Both the position numbers and the translations under genes were made by a program. Positions 51,501 to 59,926 of a stretch of DNA of 64,000 nt are shown piece by piece. The stretch comes from an uncultured Bacteroidota bacterium. Its GTDB lineage: Bacteria > Bacteroidota > Bacteroidia > JADZBD01. The notes below the pieces were generated by a model, which had not been told where the DNA came from, did no database searches, and saw nothing but the letters and a program-made list of their open reading frames with translations. The stretch's first letter is position 1. Every line of letters begins with the position of its first letter. The stretch lies in NCBI GenBank assembly GCA_937924855.1, contig CALEYQ010000019.1, forward strand, positions 7,335-71,334, read 5' to 3'.

Positions 51501-54500
51501 GTTACCGAACCGGCTGTGGTATCACCGGGACTAGGAATGTAAATTGGGTTGGTAACAGTATTATTAGGGTTGAAAGTTCCTGTACCTGAAGTAGACCAGG
51601 AAATACCCGAAGAAACAGTAAAGTTTCCGTTGAGCTGTACGTTTCCGTTATTGGAACAAACGGAGACATCCGGACCCGCATTCGCCGTTGGAGCAGGAGT
51701 AATGGTAATGGTTAACTGATCGGTTACTGCAATACATCCTCCATTATTGGTTGAGGTTAAGGTAAGTGTTACGGTTCCTGCTGAAACATCACCCGGACTT
51801 GGATTGTAAGTTGCGTTTAAAGTATTGGCATTGGGCGAAAATGTTCCGCTTCCGCTGGTAGTCCATGTGCCCGATCCGGTAGAAGATGTTCCACTGAGCA
51901 ACACCGCTGCATTATTACCACACACGGTTTGGTTGGAACCCGCCGTCACTGTTGGCGGTTGTGTATAGGTAATGGTAATGGTACGGCTTACGGGTAAACA
52001 GTTGCCATTATTGCCGGAAGTAAGTGTTAAGGTTACTGATCCTGCGGCAAGATCGGCGGCACTGGGAACATAAGTGGCGTTTAATGTATTTGCATTCGGA
52101 TTGAAAGTTCCCGTTCCGCTGGTAGTCCAGGTGGCAGATCCGGTGGATGAACTTCCATTGAGAACCGCGTTTGGATTGTTGATGCAACGGGAAATATTAT
52201 TTCCGGCACTCACTACGGGAGAGGCGGTAAAGGTAATGGTCATCTGACTTGATACGGCCAAACAGTTTCCATTTCCTGTGGTAGTTAGGGTTAAGGTTAC
52301 CGAACCCGCAGCCGTGTCGGAGGGACTGGGTGTATAGGTGGCATTGGGTGTTGTATTGTTCGGACTGAAAGTTCCGCTGCCGCTGGTGGTCCAAACTATT
52401 CCTGAGGAAACGGTGAAGCTTCCATTCAGGGTAACGGTGGCATTGTTGGAACAAACAGTTTGGTTTGGTCCAGCATTAGCCGTTGGAGCGGGCGTAATGG
52501 TAACGGTGATCTGGGCATTTTGTGCGGCACAGGCTCCGTTGTTGGTGGATGTTAATGTAAGCACTACCGAGCCGGCAGAAATATCTCCCGCACTGGGCGT
52601 ATAGGTTGCATTCAGGGTATTTGCATTGGGAGAGAATGTTCCTGTTCCCGATGTGGTCCAGGTTCCCGACCCTGTGGATGAACTTCCATTAAGGGTAACA
52701 ACATTGTTATTGGCACACACGGTTTGGTTGGAACCGGCACTGACCACAGCCGTAGTATTTACAACTACTGTAACTGTTCCGGCCGGGCCGGGACATCCAT
52801 TTACCGTTGCCACCACCGAATAAGTTCCTGCATCAAGTGTTGTAACACCAGGGATGCTGGGGTTCTGTAAGGAGGAAGAAAAAGAATTTGGACCCGTCCA
52901 TGAATAAGTGGCACCTGCAATATTACTTGCGGATAAATTCAACGTGCTACCGGCACAAATGGGCGTATTTGCCGATGCAGTAGGTGCTGCCGGAGCAGGA
53001 TTTACGGTTACGGAAGTTGTTGCAGTAGGACCAACACATCCACCCACGGTAACAAACACGGTGTAAATGCCCGAGGCCGCAGTGGTGGCATTTGTAATAG
53101 AAGGATTCTGGTTCGAACTGCTGAAGGAATTAGGTCCCGACCAGGTATAGGTAGCTCCTGTAATTGTTGTCGCGGTTAAATTCAGCGTTTGACCTGCACA
53201 AATCGGACTGTTGCTTCCTGCGGTGGGAGCCGGAGGTGGTGTTCCGATTACAACGGTAACTGTTCCGGCCGGACCGGTACATCCGTTCACGGTTGCCGTA
53301 ACAGAATATACTCCCGCTGCTGCAGTTGTCACCGAAGGAATACTTGGATTCTGCGAGGAAGAAGAAAATGAGTTCGGACCCGTCCATGAATAAGTGGCTC
53401 CTGCAATGGTGGTTGCCGTAAGGTTCAAGGTTTGTCCGGCACAAACCGGACTGTTACTTCCGGCAGTAGGTGCAGCGGGCGTTTGATTTACGGTTACACT
53501 GGTAGTGGCCGTCGGGCTCACACAACCATTCACGGTAACCGTTACGGTATAAATACCACCGTTGGCCATTACAGCCGAAGCAATGGTAGGATTTTGCTGC
53601 GTAGATGAAAATGAATTGGGTCCGGTCCATGAATAAGTGGCTCCCACAATGGTTGTTGCAGTGAGGTTGATGGGGTTTCCTGTACAAACCGGACTATTGC
53701 TTCCTGCTGTGGGAGGCGAAGGAATAGGATTAACAGTTACGCTGGTTGTTCCTGCCGGGCTGGTACATCCGGCTACGGTTACCGTTACGGAATAAATTCC
53801 GCTGGCTGCCGTAGTGGCCGAAGTAATAACAGGATTCTGACTGGAACTGGAAAAAGAGTTGGGTCCGGTCCATGAATAAGTAGCTCCGGTAACTGTGGGT
53901 GTAGAAAGATTCAGATTTTGTCCGGCACAAATCGGACTGTTACTGGAAGCGGTGGGTGTTGCAGGAATTGGATTCACGGTAACACTAACTGTTCCGGCAG
54001 GACCTGTACATCCGGCCACGGTGGCTGTCACGGAATAAATTCCACTGGCAGCAGTAGTGGCGGAAGGAATGCTTGGATTTTGTGATGAAGAAGAAAAGGA
54101 GTTCGGTCCGGTCCATGAATAGGTGGCACCGGCAATGGTAGTGGCCGTGAGATTTAATGTTTGTCCGGCACAAATAGGGCTGTTGCTTCCGGCCGTAGGG
54201 GCAGCAGGTGTCGGATTAACGGTTACAGACGTAGTGGCAGTTGGTCCTGCACAACCATTAACTGTGGCAAAGACTGTATAAATTCCGGAGGCTGCTGTGG
54301 TGGCTCCGGTAATCGTCGGGTTTTGCTGGGAACTTGAAAATGAATTAGGACCCGACCAGGTATAGGTAGCACCTGTAATGGTAGTTGCAGTAAGGTTAAG
54401 ATTTTGTCCGGAACAAATCGGACTGTTGCTTCCGGCCGTTGGTGCAGCAGGAATTGGATTCACGGTAACTGTTACAGTTCCTGCCGGACCGGTGCATCCG

Positions 54501-55615
54501 TTCACCGTTGCGGTAACAGAATATACTCCGGCTGCCGCTGCCGTTACAGAGGGAATACTTGGATTCTGTGAAGAAGAAGAAAAAGAGTTCGGCCCGGTCC
54601 ACGCATAGGTGGCTCCGGCAATTGTTGATGCCGTAAGATTAAGTGTTTGTCCCTCACAAATAGGACTATTTGCCCCGGCGGTTGGCGCAGGTGGCGTGGG
54701 TTGTGCCACAACAGTGACGGATGCAGGTATGGGTGGGCAATTCGAAGCCGTATCCATAACATTCACCGTATAGGATCCCGGACCTACCGTTATAGATTGT
54801 GTGGTGGCTCCGGTACTCCAGGAATAGGTATAGGGAGGCGCGCCCCCGGTGGGGTTAGCTGTAAGTACTATATTTCCTGGCCCGCCTGAACAAATAACAG
54901 GATTGGTGGGAGAAATAGAAACGGTCATGGCAGGAACCACATAAACTCGAATGGTATCGCGGCTGGTTCCGGGGCAGGAGGTATTGGGATTTCCTGAAAC
55001 CATATAATCGATAAAAGCAGGAGCGCCGGATCCGGGAGTTACGTTGGTAACTGAACAACCGGAAGTACAACTCAGGTAGCTGTTATAGGTTCCCACAGGA
55101 CCCGGAAAAATGGAGGTCCACTGAATGGAACTTTGCTGCAATCCGGAAACAGACATTTGACCGGTACAACCCATTCTCAGGGTAATGTCGGAAGAGCCTT
55201 GAACGGTTCGGGTGGCAGTAATCCGGTAAGTTGGTGTATCGCCACCGGGTTTGCAATAGGAAATACAAACAAAAGTCTGATTGGAAATACAAGCAGGTGT
55301 TCCAATCGAAATCTGAGGACCGCAGTTAATCTGGTAAAATGCCGATCCGCTGGGCGAGGGATTTATTACGGTAAAGTTTAATAAATCGCTCAGGGGATTT
55401 AAGGTAACATTGAACCGGATACAATTGGATCCCGTACAACAATTACCATTACGCTGTTGCCCGGTGTAATTCCAAACCGTGTCTGTAACCGAAGAAAGGT
55501 TTACGTTTATGGTTACCGAGGTGCAGGAACTGCACTGCGCAAGCAGATTTTTACTGCCGGTAAAGAAGTAAATAAAGAGGGTTAGGGGGAGGGCAAGGGT
55601 ATAAAAAGATCGCAT
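48521..55615 (-). CDS. giant repeat adhesin with gliding-motility type B sorting domain
   Basis: 2364 residues. Signal peptide (1-27), a Cys-rich N-terminal region (about 28-225), one SprB-type repeat (about 230-300), then eight Ig-like repeats of 81 residues (core SNSPICAGQTLNLTA, WTGPNSFSSSSQNPSI). Thirteen repeats of about 88 residues follow (core AGSNQTVCGNNA, GTWTTSGTGTFSPNANTLNA), then two PKD domains (NWNFGSGTSALQNP; SWNFGDSTTSVLQNP). The C-terminus (GFTPNGDGINDILYV, FNEWGNEIF, GWDGTYKGKPQQEGTYVY) is the gliding-motility CTD recognised by the type IX secretion system. Surface adhesin or motility protein; paired with the PorP/SprF-like gene downstream. Ligand unknown. Confidence 0.93.
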   Translation of the reverse strand: MRSFYTLALPLTLFIYFFTGSKNLLAQCSSCTSVTINVNLSSVTDTVWNYTGQQRNGNCCTGSNCIRFNVTLNPLSDLLNFTVINPSPSGSAFYQINCGPQISIGTPACISNQTFVCISYCKPGGDTPTYRITATRTVQGSSDITLRMGCTGQMSVSGLQQSSIQWTSIFPGPVGTYNSYLSCTSGCSVTNVTPGSGAPAFIDYMVSGNPNTSCPGTSRDTIRVYVVPAMTVSISPTNPVICSGGPGNIVLTANPTGGAPPYTYSWSTGATTQSITVGPGSYTVNVMDTASNCPPIPASVTVVAQPTPPAPTAGANSPICEGQTLNLTASTIAGATYAWTGPNSFSSSSQNPSIPSVTAAAAGVYSVTATVNGCTGPAGTVTVTVNPIPAAPTAGSNSPICSGQNLNLTATTITGATYTWSGPNSFSSSQQNPTITGATTAASGIYTVFATVNGCAGPTATTSVTVNPTPAAPTAGSNSPICAGQTLNLTATTIAGATYSWTGPNSFSSSSQNPSIPSATTAASGIYSVTATVAGCTGPAGTVSVTVNPIPATPTASSNSPICAGQNLNLSTPTVTGATYSWTGPNSFSSSSQNPVITSATTAASGIYSVTVTVAGCTSPAGTTSVTVNPIPSPPTAGSNSPVCTGNPINLTATTIVGATYSWTGPNSFSSTQQNPTIASAVMANGGIYTVTVTVNGCVSPTATTSVTVNQTPAAPTAGSNSPVCAGQTLNLTATTIAGATYSWTGPNSFSSSSQNPSIPSVTTAAAGVYSVTATVNGCTGPAGTVTVVIGTPPPAPTAGSNSPICAGQTLNLTATTITGATYTWSGPNSFSSSNQNPSITNATTAASGIYTVFVTVGGCVGPTATTSVTVNPAPAAPTASANTPICAGSTLNLSASNIAGATYSWTGPNSFSSSLQNPSIPGVTTLDAGTYSVVATVNGCPGPAGTVTVVVNTTAVVSAGSNQTVCANNNVVTLNGSSSTGSGTWTTSGTGTFSPNANTLNATYTPSAGDISAGSVVLTLTSTNNGACAAQNAQITVTITPAPTANAGPNQTVCSNNATVTLNGSFTVSSGIVWTTSGSGTFSPNNTTPNATYTPSPSDTAAGSVTLTLTTTGNGNCLAVSSQMTITFTASPVVSAGNNISRCINNPNAVLNGSSSTGSATWTTSGTGTFNPNANTLNATYVPSAADLAAGSVTLTLTSGNNGNCLPVSRTITITYTQPPTVTAGSNQTVCGNNAAVLLSGTSSTGSGTWTTSGSGTFSPNANTLNATYNPSPGDVSAGTVTLTLTSTNNGGCIAVTDQLTITITPAPTANAGPDVSVCSNNGNVQLNGNFTVSSGISWSTSGTGTFNPNNTVTNPIYIPSPGDTTAGSVTIVLTTTGNGNCLAVTDTMIITYTNAPLVSAGNNANVCLSSPNYTLSGFSNTGSGTWTTSGTGTFSPNANTPNATYIPSTADTTAGTVTLTFTSTNNGGCNPVSATMTITYTNTPVVTAGSNQTVCGNNAAVVLNGTSSTGSGIWTTSGSGTFTPNATTANATYNPSPADTASGSVTLTYTATNGCAPIAASITITITPAPYVNAGPDIFVCANNPNATLNGIVGGGASTGIWSTNGTGTFNPNATTLNATYIPSNADTTAGSVILVLTSTNNGNCLPVTDTLVITYTQPPTAYAGNNLTGCANNPIQLSGFISAGSGQGVWSTPNGGGTFTPSNNALNGFYTPSNSDTLLSGGVMIILTSINNGGCLASSDTLFIIVTPGPVVNAGPDQQICSNNPVINLSGTVSVASGGIWTSSGTGTFSPSNTNLNTSYIPSQQDITNGTVTLTLTSTGNGQCSAVSDNLIITFTPSPVVNAGSNQIICTGVMTVNLNGSVTGGSTTGTWTTTGTGTFSPNANVLNPVYNLSQADSAAGTFVLFLTSTNNGNCNPEYDSIIVTITSIPVVTAGADTTLCANNANYQLSGSVVGGAGTGQWTTSGSGTFTPSDTTLNAVYNPSPGDISAGSVTLYLIATNACMNPMDSLVINFTPAPTVSAGNNTAICEGGNLMLNGAVTVASGGVWTTSGDGSFAPSNTVLNPTYLPGPQDIATGSVTLYLTSTGNGNCNPVSDSLVLTIESTPIADFSTGPVCLNNTVNFTDVSTVTNGNIVTWNWNFGSGTSALQNPTFTFTTTGPQTITLFVATTAGCSAQVVKNIYVNPLPQAQFTSQVFCPDSAMFTDGSSISQGSIGGWSWNFGDSTTSVLQNPNHTYTGPGTYPITLVVTSDSGCTSVYRDTITINPCNDAIVNGPAVPTGFTPNGDGINDILYVRGGPFSDLDFRIFNEWGNEIFRSTSQSVGWDGTYKGKPQQEGTYVYTLVGTTMDNVKFKVSGDVTLLR
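49305..52755 (-). repeat. 13 tandem ~265-bp repeats inside the adhesin gene
   Basis: Encodes the second repeat type (AGSNQTVC...GTGTFSPNAN...SVTLTLTSTNNG). Copies vary more towards the C-terminal side. Boundaries are approximate. Confidence 0.8.
52756..54700 (-). repeat. eight tandem 243-bp repeats inside the adhesin gene
   Basis: Encodes the first repeat type (81 residues each). Several copies are nearly identical at protein level and share long DNA stretches, so they are prone to recombination and misassembly. Boundaries are approximate. Confidence 0.85.
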
Positions 55616-55785
55616 AGCGTGAGGTTAGGCATTTAATTATACGAAGCATTTAGCAGTGGGGTTTTTTTATTCGATAAGCCCCCCTAATAACAAGCCCTTC
55701 CCATACTTATTGTCGACGAATCCCCGGGATTTTTTCGGAATGCTTTTTGTTCAGCATTTTAAGCCTTATATTTATCCTGTTTGCT

Positions 55786-56370
55786 ATGTTTTTGAGAAGC
55801 CCCATCCTTTGGTTTTTGGCAATGACTTTACTGGTATCTGCCTCTTCCGCTTTTTCCCAAGTCAGCACCCCGCCTTTAAAGGACGAAACCAAAAATTTTG
55901 AAACCTACCTGCTTCCCGGTGCAGGCTATTCCATCTACCTTCCCAAGTCGGATGATTCCTTAGGAGTTTTTTCCGGGTTTGTGGTTAATTATCTTTTCAT
56001 TGCCAAGTCCGAACAAAACAACCGACCCGGACCTGCACTTGTAAAGTGGTATGGCAAATTGAATATTCTGAACAGCGATAAATCCGACATCAGAGATATG
56101 TTTCTCTTTTCCTCAGGGGTTGATTTTTCATTTGAGAAAAATCCGAACCGTACACTGATGATTCCCTTTTTCGGTATAGAGGTTGGGGGCATGACTCAAA
56201 AGCAAATTGGGAACTCACTCCAGTTTATTCCTACCCTCGGTCTTCATCTTGTAGCCCGTAAGAATTTTTTCTGGAGTGTGGCCGGTGGTTACGTTTACAG
56301 TCTGAAAGAATTTGAATTATTGCAGGGTTATTTCGTTCAGGGTTCCCTGAATTATGCCCTTTGGAAATAG
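55786..56370 (+). CDS. exported, probably outer-membrane, protein of unknown function
   Basis: 194 residues from ATG 55786 (MFLRSPILWFLAMTLLVSASS, signal peptide ending FSQ); the frame opens at TTG 55747 but that start would bury the signal. The mature part alternates strands such as NFETYLLPGAGYSIYL, GVFSGFVVNYLFIA, NPNRTLMIPFFGIEVGGMT and a last strand QGSLNYALW, suggesting a small barrel. Divergent from the adhesin gene across a 170-base gap that holds no clear promoter. Confidence 0.65.
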   Translation: MFLRSPILWFLAMTLLVSASSAFSQVSTPPLKDETKNFETYLLPGAGYSIYLPKSDDSLGVFSGFVVNYLFIAKSEQNNRPGPALVKWYGKLNILNSDKSDIRDMFLFSSGVDFSFEKNPNRTLMIPFFGIEVGGMTQKQIGNSLQFIPTLGLHLVARKNFFWSVAGGYVYSLKEFELLQGYFVQGSLNYALWK

Positions 56371-56390
56371 CCCGTTTTTGCCTACTTTTG
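56360..56390 (+). promoter_or_regulatory. consensus promoter before the His-rich protein gene
   Basis: TTTG (56360-56363), exactly 19 bases, TACTTTTG (56383-56390): a perfect match to TTTG-N19-TAnnTTTG. It overlaps the end of the previous gene, and transcription would start about at the GTG start codon 56396. Confidence 0.7.
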
Positions 56391-56395
56391 GCCCT

Positions 56396-56749
56396 GTGAA
56401 AACGAGGCTTGGTTTCAGGAGTTTTTTTGTGGCACTCGCCGTGCTGGTTTTCATTTTTGTTCAACTCCCATTTTCTCTTTTACACCTTCATGAACACGAA
56501 GCCATTGCCTGCTCACTTTATGAGGATCATGCCAATTCTTCCGAAAGGCATTTTCACGAATCGGAATCGCACGATTGCTTCCTCTGCAAAGAATTTTTTC
56601 TCAAAAAAATAAATTCTGATATCCGGATTTCTCTTCCTGTTTTTTTCCCGGGTGAAATTCAAACCGGGATTGAAACTTGCTCTGTTTCTTCCAACCCTTT
56701 GTTTTTTTCTTTCGGACGGGGTCCTCCTTCCTCTGGTAAAACCGCTTAA
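56396..56749 (+). CDS. small His/Cys-rich membrane-anchored protein next to a metal receptor
   Basis: 117 residues from GTG 56396. The frame opens earlier, at 56354, but that would include the promoter. One N-terminal hydrophobic helix (about 8-28, FFVALAVLVFIFVQLPFSLL) followed by a metal-ligand-rich segment LLHLHEHEAIACSLYEDHAN and FHESESHDCFLCKEFF: eight His and three Cys within about 45 residues. The rest is low in features. It lies 47 bases before a TonB receptor of the zinc/copper type, and small proteins of this kind often precede such receptors in Bacteroidota. A metal-binding role is inference. Confidence 0.7.
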   Translation: MKTRLGFRSFFVALAVLVFIFVQLPFSLLHLHEHEAIACSLYEDHANSSERHFHESESHDCFLCKEFFLKKINSDIRISLPVFFPGEIQTGIETCSVSSNPLFFSFGRGPPSSGKTA

Positions 56750-56796
56750 GTGTACTGCCCGTTCGGGCATTGTTTTACCTTTTACTCTGTATAAAA

Positions 56797-59112
56797 ATGA
56801 AAAAACTGATTGCCATCTGGATGGCATTATTGCCGTTTGCCATTCATGCATTTCCCCTGAAGGGAAAAATTACCGATGCAAAAACCGGCCAGGGTATTCC
56901 CGGAGCCGCCCTAATAGTTCCTGAACTGAAAATTGTCAGCATTTGCAATGCCGAGGGTGAATTTTTCATCGCCGAATTGCCCGGTAAAAAACTTATCATT
57001 CAGGCCAGAGCCCTGGGATTTAAAACCCAGCTGAAATCTGTTAACCCCTCCGAAATAAGCGTAATTAATTTTTCCCTCGAAGAATCGGTCATTGAAGGCC
57101 ATGAAGTAATTATTACCGGAACCGCCAACACGGCAGAGCACGAAGAGACCAGCTTGCCCGTATTTTTTATGAACCGCGATGATTTTCGCTCCGAACCTGC
57201 ACCCAATGCCATCGACAGGCTTTCAGGCGTGCCGGGCGTGTCGCAGATTTCCAGCGGACCGGGAATTTCCAAGCCTCTCATTCGCGGACTTGGGTTTAAC
57301 CGGGTTATTATCATGCAAAACGGAATCCGCCAGGAAAGTCAGCAATGGGGCGAAGAACACGGATTCGAGATAGATGATAACGGAATCGACAGGGTTGAAA
57401 TAGTAAGAGGGCCCTCCAGTCTGCTCTACGGCAGTGATGCCCTGGGAGGTGTTATTCATTTTCTGGAACCTCTGCCGGCTCCCTGGAATACTTCGGGAGG
57501 AGAGTTCAGATCGGTTTACTTTTCCAACAATCAATTGATAAATTCTTCTTTAATGCTGGAAGGAAACAGGAAAGGTCTTGTTAGCCGGCTCAGAGCCTCC
57601 TTTAAGGAAGCCGGTTCCTACCGAACCCCTACCGAAACGGTTTTCAATTCCATGTTCCGGGATGTTAACCTGAGCGGAATGGCAGGATTGAATAAAAAAT
57701 GGGGGTATTCCCACCTCAATTTTTCCCTTTTTCAATCGATGCCGGGCATGATAACCGGAGAAAGAGATTCGGCCGGGAATTTTGTGCTTGAGGATGGTAG
57801 TCCCATCACGAATGAAATGCTGTCCTCACGAAAACCCTTTCTGCCTTTTCAACAGGTTACCCACGGAAAAATTTCTTCCACCAGTCGCATTTACCTGAAT
57901 CAGGGTGTGCTGACATCCACCTTTGGTTATCAGCAAAACCTGCGCTCTGAGTTTGAAGAAGGTGAGGATGAGCCGGCCCTGAGTTTATCCTTAAAAACAA
58001 CCTCGGGCGACATCCGGTATTCTTTCCCCGAAAAAAACAACCGCGAATTTGTTCTGGGTTTAGGAAGCATGCTACAGGATAACAGCAATCGGGGCAGCGA
58101 GTTTTTAATTCCTGATTATTTCCTTAGCGATGCCGGCGCTTTTTTCTTTGCCAAAAAATCCTGGCCTAAAGCCACCATAAATTACGGATTACGGGCCGAC
58201 TCGCGAAACCTCACAAGCCGGTCGCTTTTTCTCGACAGCCTGGGACAGCCATCGGATAACACAGGCGAACAGATGTTTCCGGAACTCAGTCGCACATTTT
58301 TCGCCTTTACCGGAAGCTTTGGAACCACCCTTAAAATTTCAGAGTCATTAATTTATAAGGCGAATATCTCCCGGGGCTTCCGGGCTCCCAACCCCTCTGA
58401 GCTATTTTCTGCCGGCGTACACGAAGGAGCCCAAAGATATGAAGAGGGAAATGCCGGACTAAATCCCGAAATTAGCCTCCAGATGGATCAGGGATTGTTG
58501 TTTGAAGGAAAAAAGTTCCATGCCGAAATCGATTTTTTCTCGAACCGCATCAATAACTTTATTTACCTGGCCAGAGACAGCAGCCGGATTTTTGTGGAGA
58601 AGGAGGATACGCTTTCGGTATTTGTTTTTCGTCAGACCCGGGCCGCTTTGCAAGGGGTGGAAGGTATGATTGATTTTCATCCCTTTGATCCCCTGCACTT
58701 CAGGACAACTTTTTCCTGTGTATTCGGGAAAAACCTGAATCCGGATGAGCCTTTGGGCTGGATGCCCGCACCGAGAATTATTTCAGAATTTCGTTTCGAT
58801 TTCAAGTCCAAAAGCAAAAAGATCCTGGAATTTGGGTCGGTACGACTCTCGGGCGATTATAATTTTGCCCAAAACCGGGTTATGACTTTGGAAGACCCCT
58901 CGCCGGCTTATTTTTTATTGCATTTTTCAACCGCATTCCGGATTAATGCAGGAAAACAGACCCTGAAATTAAACCTGGGCTGTTCCAATATGCTGGATAC
59001 CGAATATTTCCCTCACACCAGTCGCCTTTCCCGCATGGGTGTGGGCGGACCGGGCAGAAATTTTCACTTCAGTCTGGAAATACCCTTTAAATTGCGAGCG
59101 AATAAGTTGTAA
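56797..59112 (+). CDS. TonB-dependent receptor, probable metal importer
   Basis: 771 residues from ATG 56797 (MKKLIAIWMALLPFAIHA, signal peptide). A carboxypeptidase-regulatory-like domain (about 20-105: KITDAKTGQGIPGAALIV), a plug (about 115-230) with KPLIRGLGFNRVIIMQNGIR, the segment QESQQWGEEHGFEIDDNGID and VEIVRGPSSLLYGSDALGG, then the barrel to a closing NFHFSLEIPFKL. The QQWGEEHG segment recurs in receptors linked to zinc or copper uptake, which agrees with the His/Cys-rich protein encoded upstream. Metal identity cannot be read. A short hairpin, TGCCCG-TT-CGGGCA (56756-56769), lies between the two genes. Confidence 0.9.
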   Translation: MKKLIAIWMALLPFAIHAFPLKGKITDAKTGQGIPGAALIVPELKIVSICNAEGEFFIAELPGKKLIIQARALGFKTQLKSVNPSEISVINFSLEESVIEGHEVIITGTANTAEHEETSLPVFFMNRDDFRSEPAPNAIDRLSGVPGVSQISSGPGISKPLIRGLGFNRVIIMQNGIRQESQQWGEEHGFEIDDNGIDRVEIVRGPSSLLYGSDALGGVIHFLEPLPAPWNTSGGEFRSVYFSNNQLINSSLMLEGNRKGLVSRLRASFKEAGSYRTPTETVFNSMFRDVNLSGMAGLNKKWGYSHLNFSLFQSMPGMITGERDSAGNFVLEDGSPITNEMLSSRKPFLPFQQVTHGKISSTSRIYLNQGVLTSTFGYQQNLRSEFEEGEDEPALSLSLKTTSGDIRYSFPEKNNREFVLGLGSMLQDNSNRGSEFLIPDYFLSDAGAFFFAKKSWPKATINYGLRADSRNLTSRSLFLDSLGQPSDNTGEQMFPELSRTFFAFTGSFGTTLKISESLIYKANISRGFRAPNPSELFSAGVHEGAQRYEEGNAGLNPEISLQMDQGLLFEGKKFHAEIDFFSNRINNFIYLARDSSRIFVEKEDTLSVFVFRQTRAALQGVEGMIDFHPFDPLHFRTTFSCVFGKNLNPDEPLGWMPAPRIISEFRFDFKSKSKKILEFGSVRLSGDYNFAQNRVMTLEDPSPAYFLLHFSTAFRINAGKQTLKLNLGCSNMLDTEYFPHTSRLSRMGVGGPGRNFHFSLEIPFKLRANKL

Positions 59113-59180
59113 CCGGGAATTATTTTCCGAAATCGGCATTTTTATCATGAGCGAACCGAAGGGATTATTAAATTCGTTTT

Positions 59181-59188
59181 TAGATTTG
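59181..59188 (+). promoter_or_regulatory. -7 box of the sdhCAB operon
   Basis: TAGATTTG, a perfect TAnnTTTG, 24 bases before the sdhC ATG. No clear TTTG at the -33 distance. Confidence 0.45.
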
Positions 59189-59212
59189 TACCCGAACATC
59201 ATTTAACATCTT

Positions 59213-59905
59213 ATGAATAAGTTTTTAGCCTCCTCCCTCGGAAAAAAAACAATCATGGCCCTTACCGGTTTATTCCTGGTTTTGTTCCTGGTTGAACACC
59301 TTTATACCAACCTTCTCCTGTTTGCCGGCGACGGAGGTTTGGCCTTCGACGAGGCTTCGCACTCTATGGTACACAATGTTTTTATCCGTATTGTGGAAGT
59401 GTTTTTATTCCTGGCTATCATTCTGCATGTTTATCAGGCCGTAATGCTGACCAGCGAAAATGCGAAAGCCAGGCCGGTAAAATATGCCGTTGACGGAACG
59501 GGTAAAACCGCTTCCTGGTTCTCAAGAAATATGGGACTTACAGGTGCCATGATCTTTTTCTTCATCGTGGTTCACCTCTATAACTTCTTTGTTCCCTACC
59601 GGATTACCGGATCAGTGGGTCCCGACGGACATGAAACGCTTTCTCATGAAGTGGCCGAAGCACTTGAAAATCCCTGGTATGCCCTTCTATATGCGGTAAG
59701 CGTTATTATCCTTGCTTTCCATATTAATCACGGGTTTCAAAGTGCTTTTCAGTCGCTGGGCATGAATAATAAAAAGTACAGCCCCTTATATAAACGTACC
59801 GGAACGGCACTGGCCATAATTTTCGGACTTGGATTTTTGTCCTTCCCGGTTTTGTTTTACTTCTCCCATGTTACCGGGTTCGATATTTTAAACTGGAATC
59901 AATAA
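59213..59905 (+). CDS. sdhC: succinate dehydrogenase / fumarate reductase cytochrome b subunit
   Basis: 230 residues with five transmembrane helices: IMALTGLFLVLFLVEHLYTNLL, VFIRIVEVFLFLAIILHVYQAV, GAMIFFFIVVHLYNFF, WYALLYAVSVIILAFHINHGF and ALAIIFGLGFLSFPVLFYF (quoted shorter than their full span). Haem-ligand His candidates lie in EHLYTN, LHVYQ, VHLYNF and FHINHG, as in the di-haem class B enzymes (Wolinella, Bacillus). It anchors SdhAB to the inner membrane and passes electrons to menaquinone. First gene of sdhCAB. Confidence 0.95.
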   Translation: MNKFLASSLGKKTIMALTGLFLVLFLVEHLYTNLLLFAGDGGLAFDEASHSMVHNVFIRIVEVFLFLAIILHVYQAVMLTSENAKARPVKYAVDGTGKTASWFSRNMGLTGAMIFFFIVVHLYNFFVPYRITGSVGPDGHETLSHEVAEALENPWYALLYAVSVIILAFHINHGFQSAFQSLGMNNKKYSPLYKRTGTALAIIFGLGFLSFPVLFYFSHVTGFDILNWNQ

Positions 59906-59926
59906 TTGTAGAATCAATATTGAATT

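Noticed and set aside
49305..54700. CRISPR-like or mobile-element repeats
   Set aside because: The repeats are 243-265 bp, in frame and encode Ig-like domains; no short repeat-spacer pattern or cas gene exists.
56756..56769. Hairpin TGCCCG-TT-CGGGCA as a terminator between the His-rich gene and the receptor
   Set aside because: Loop of two bases and a mixed ATTGTTTT tail make it weak; noted only as possible attenuation.
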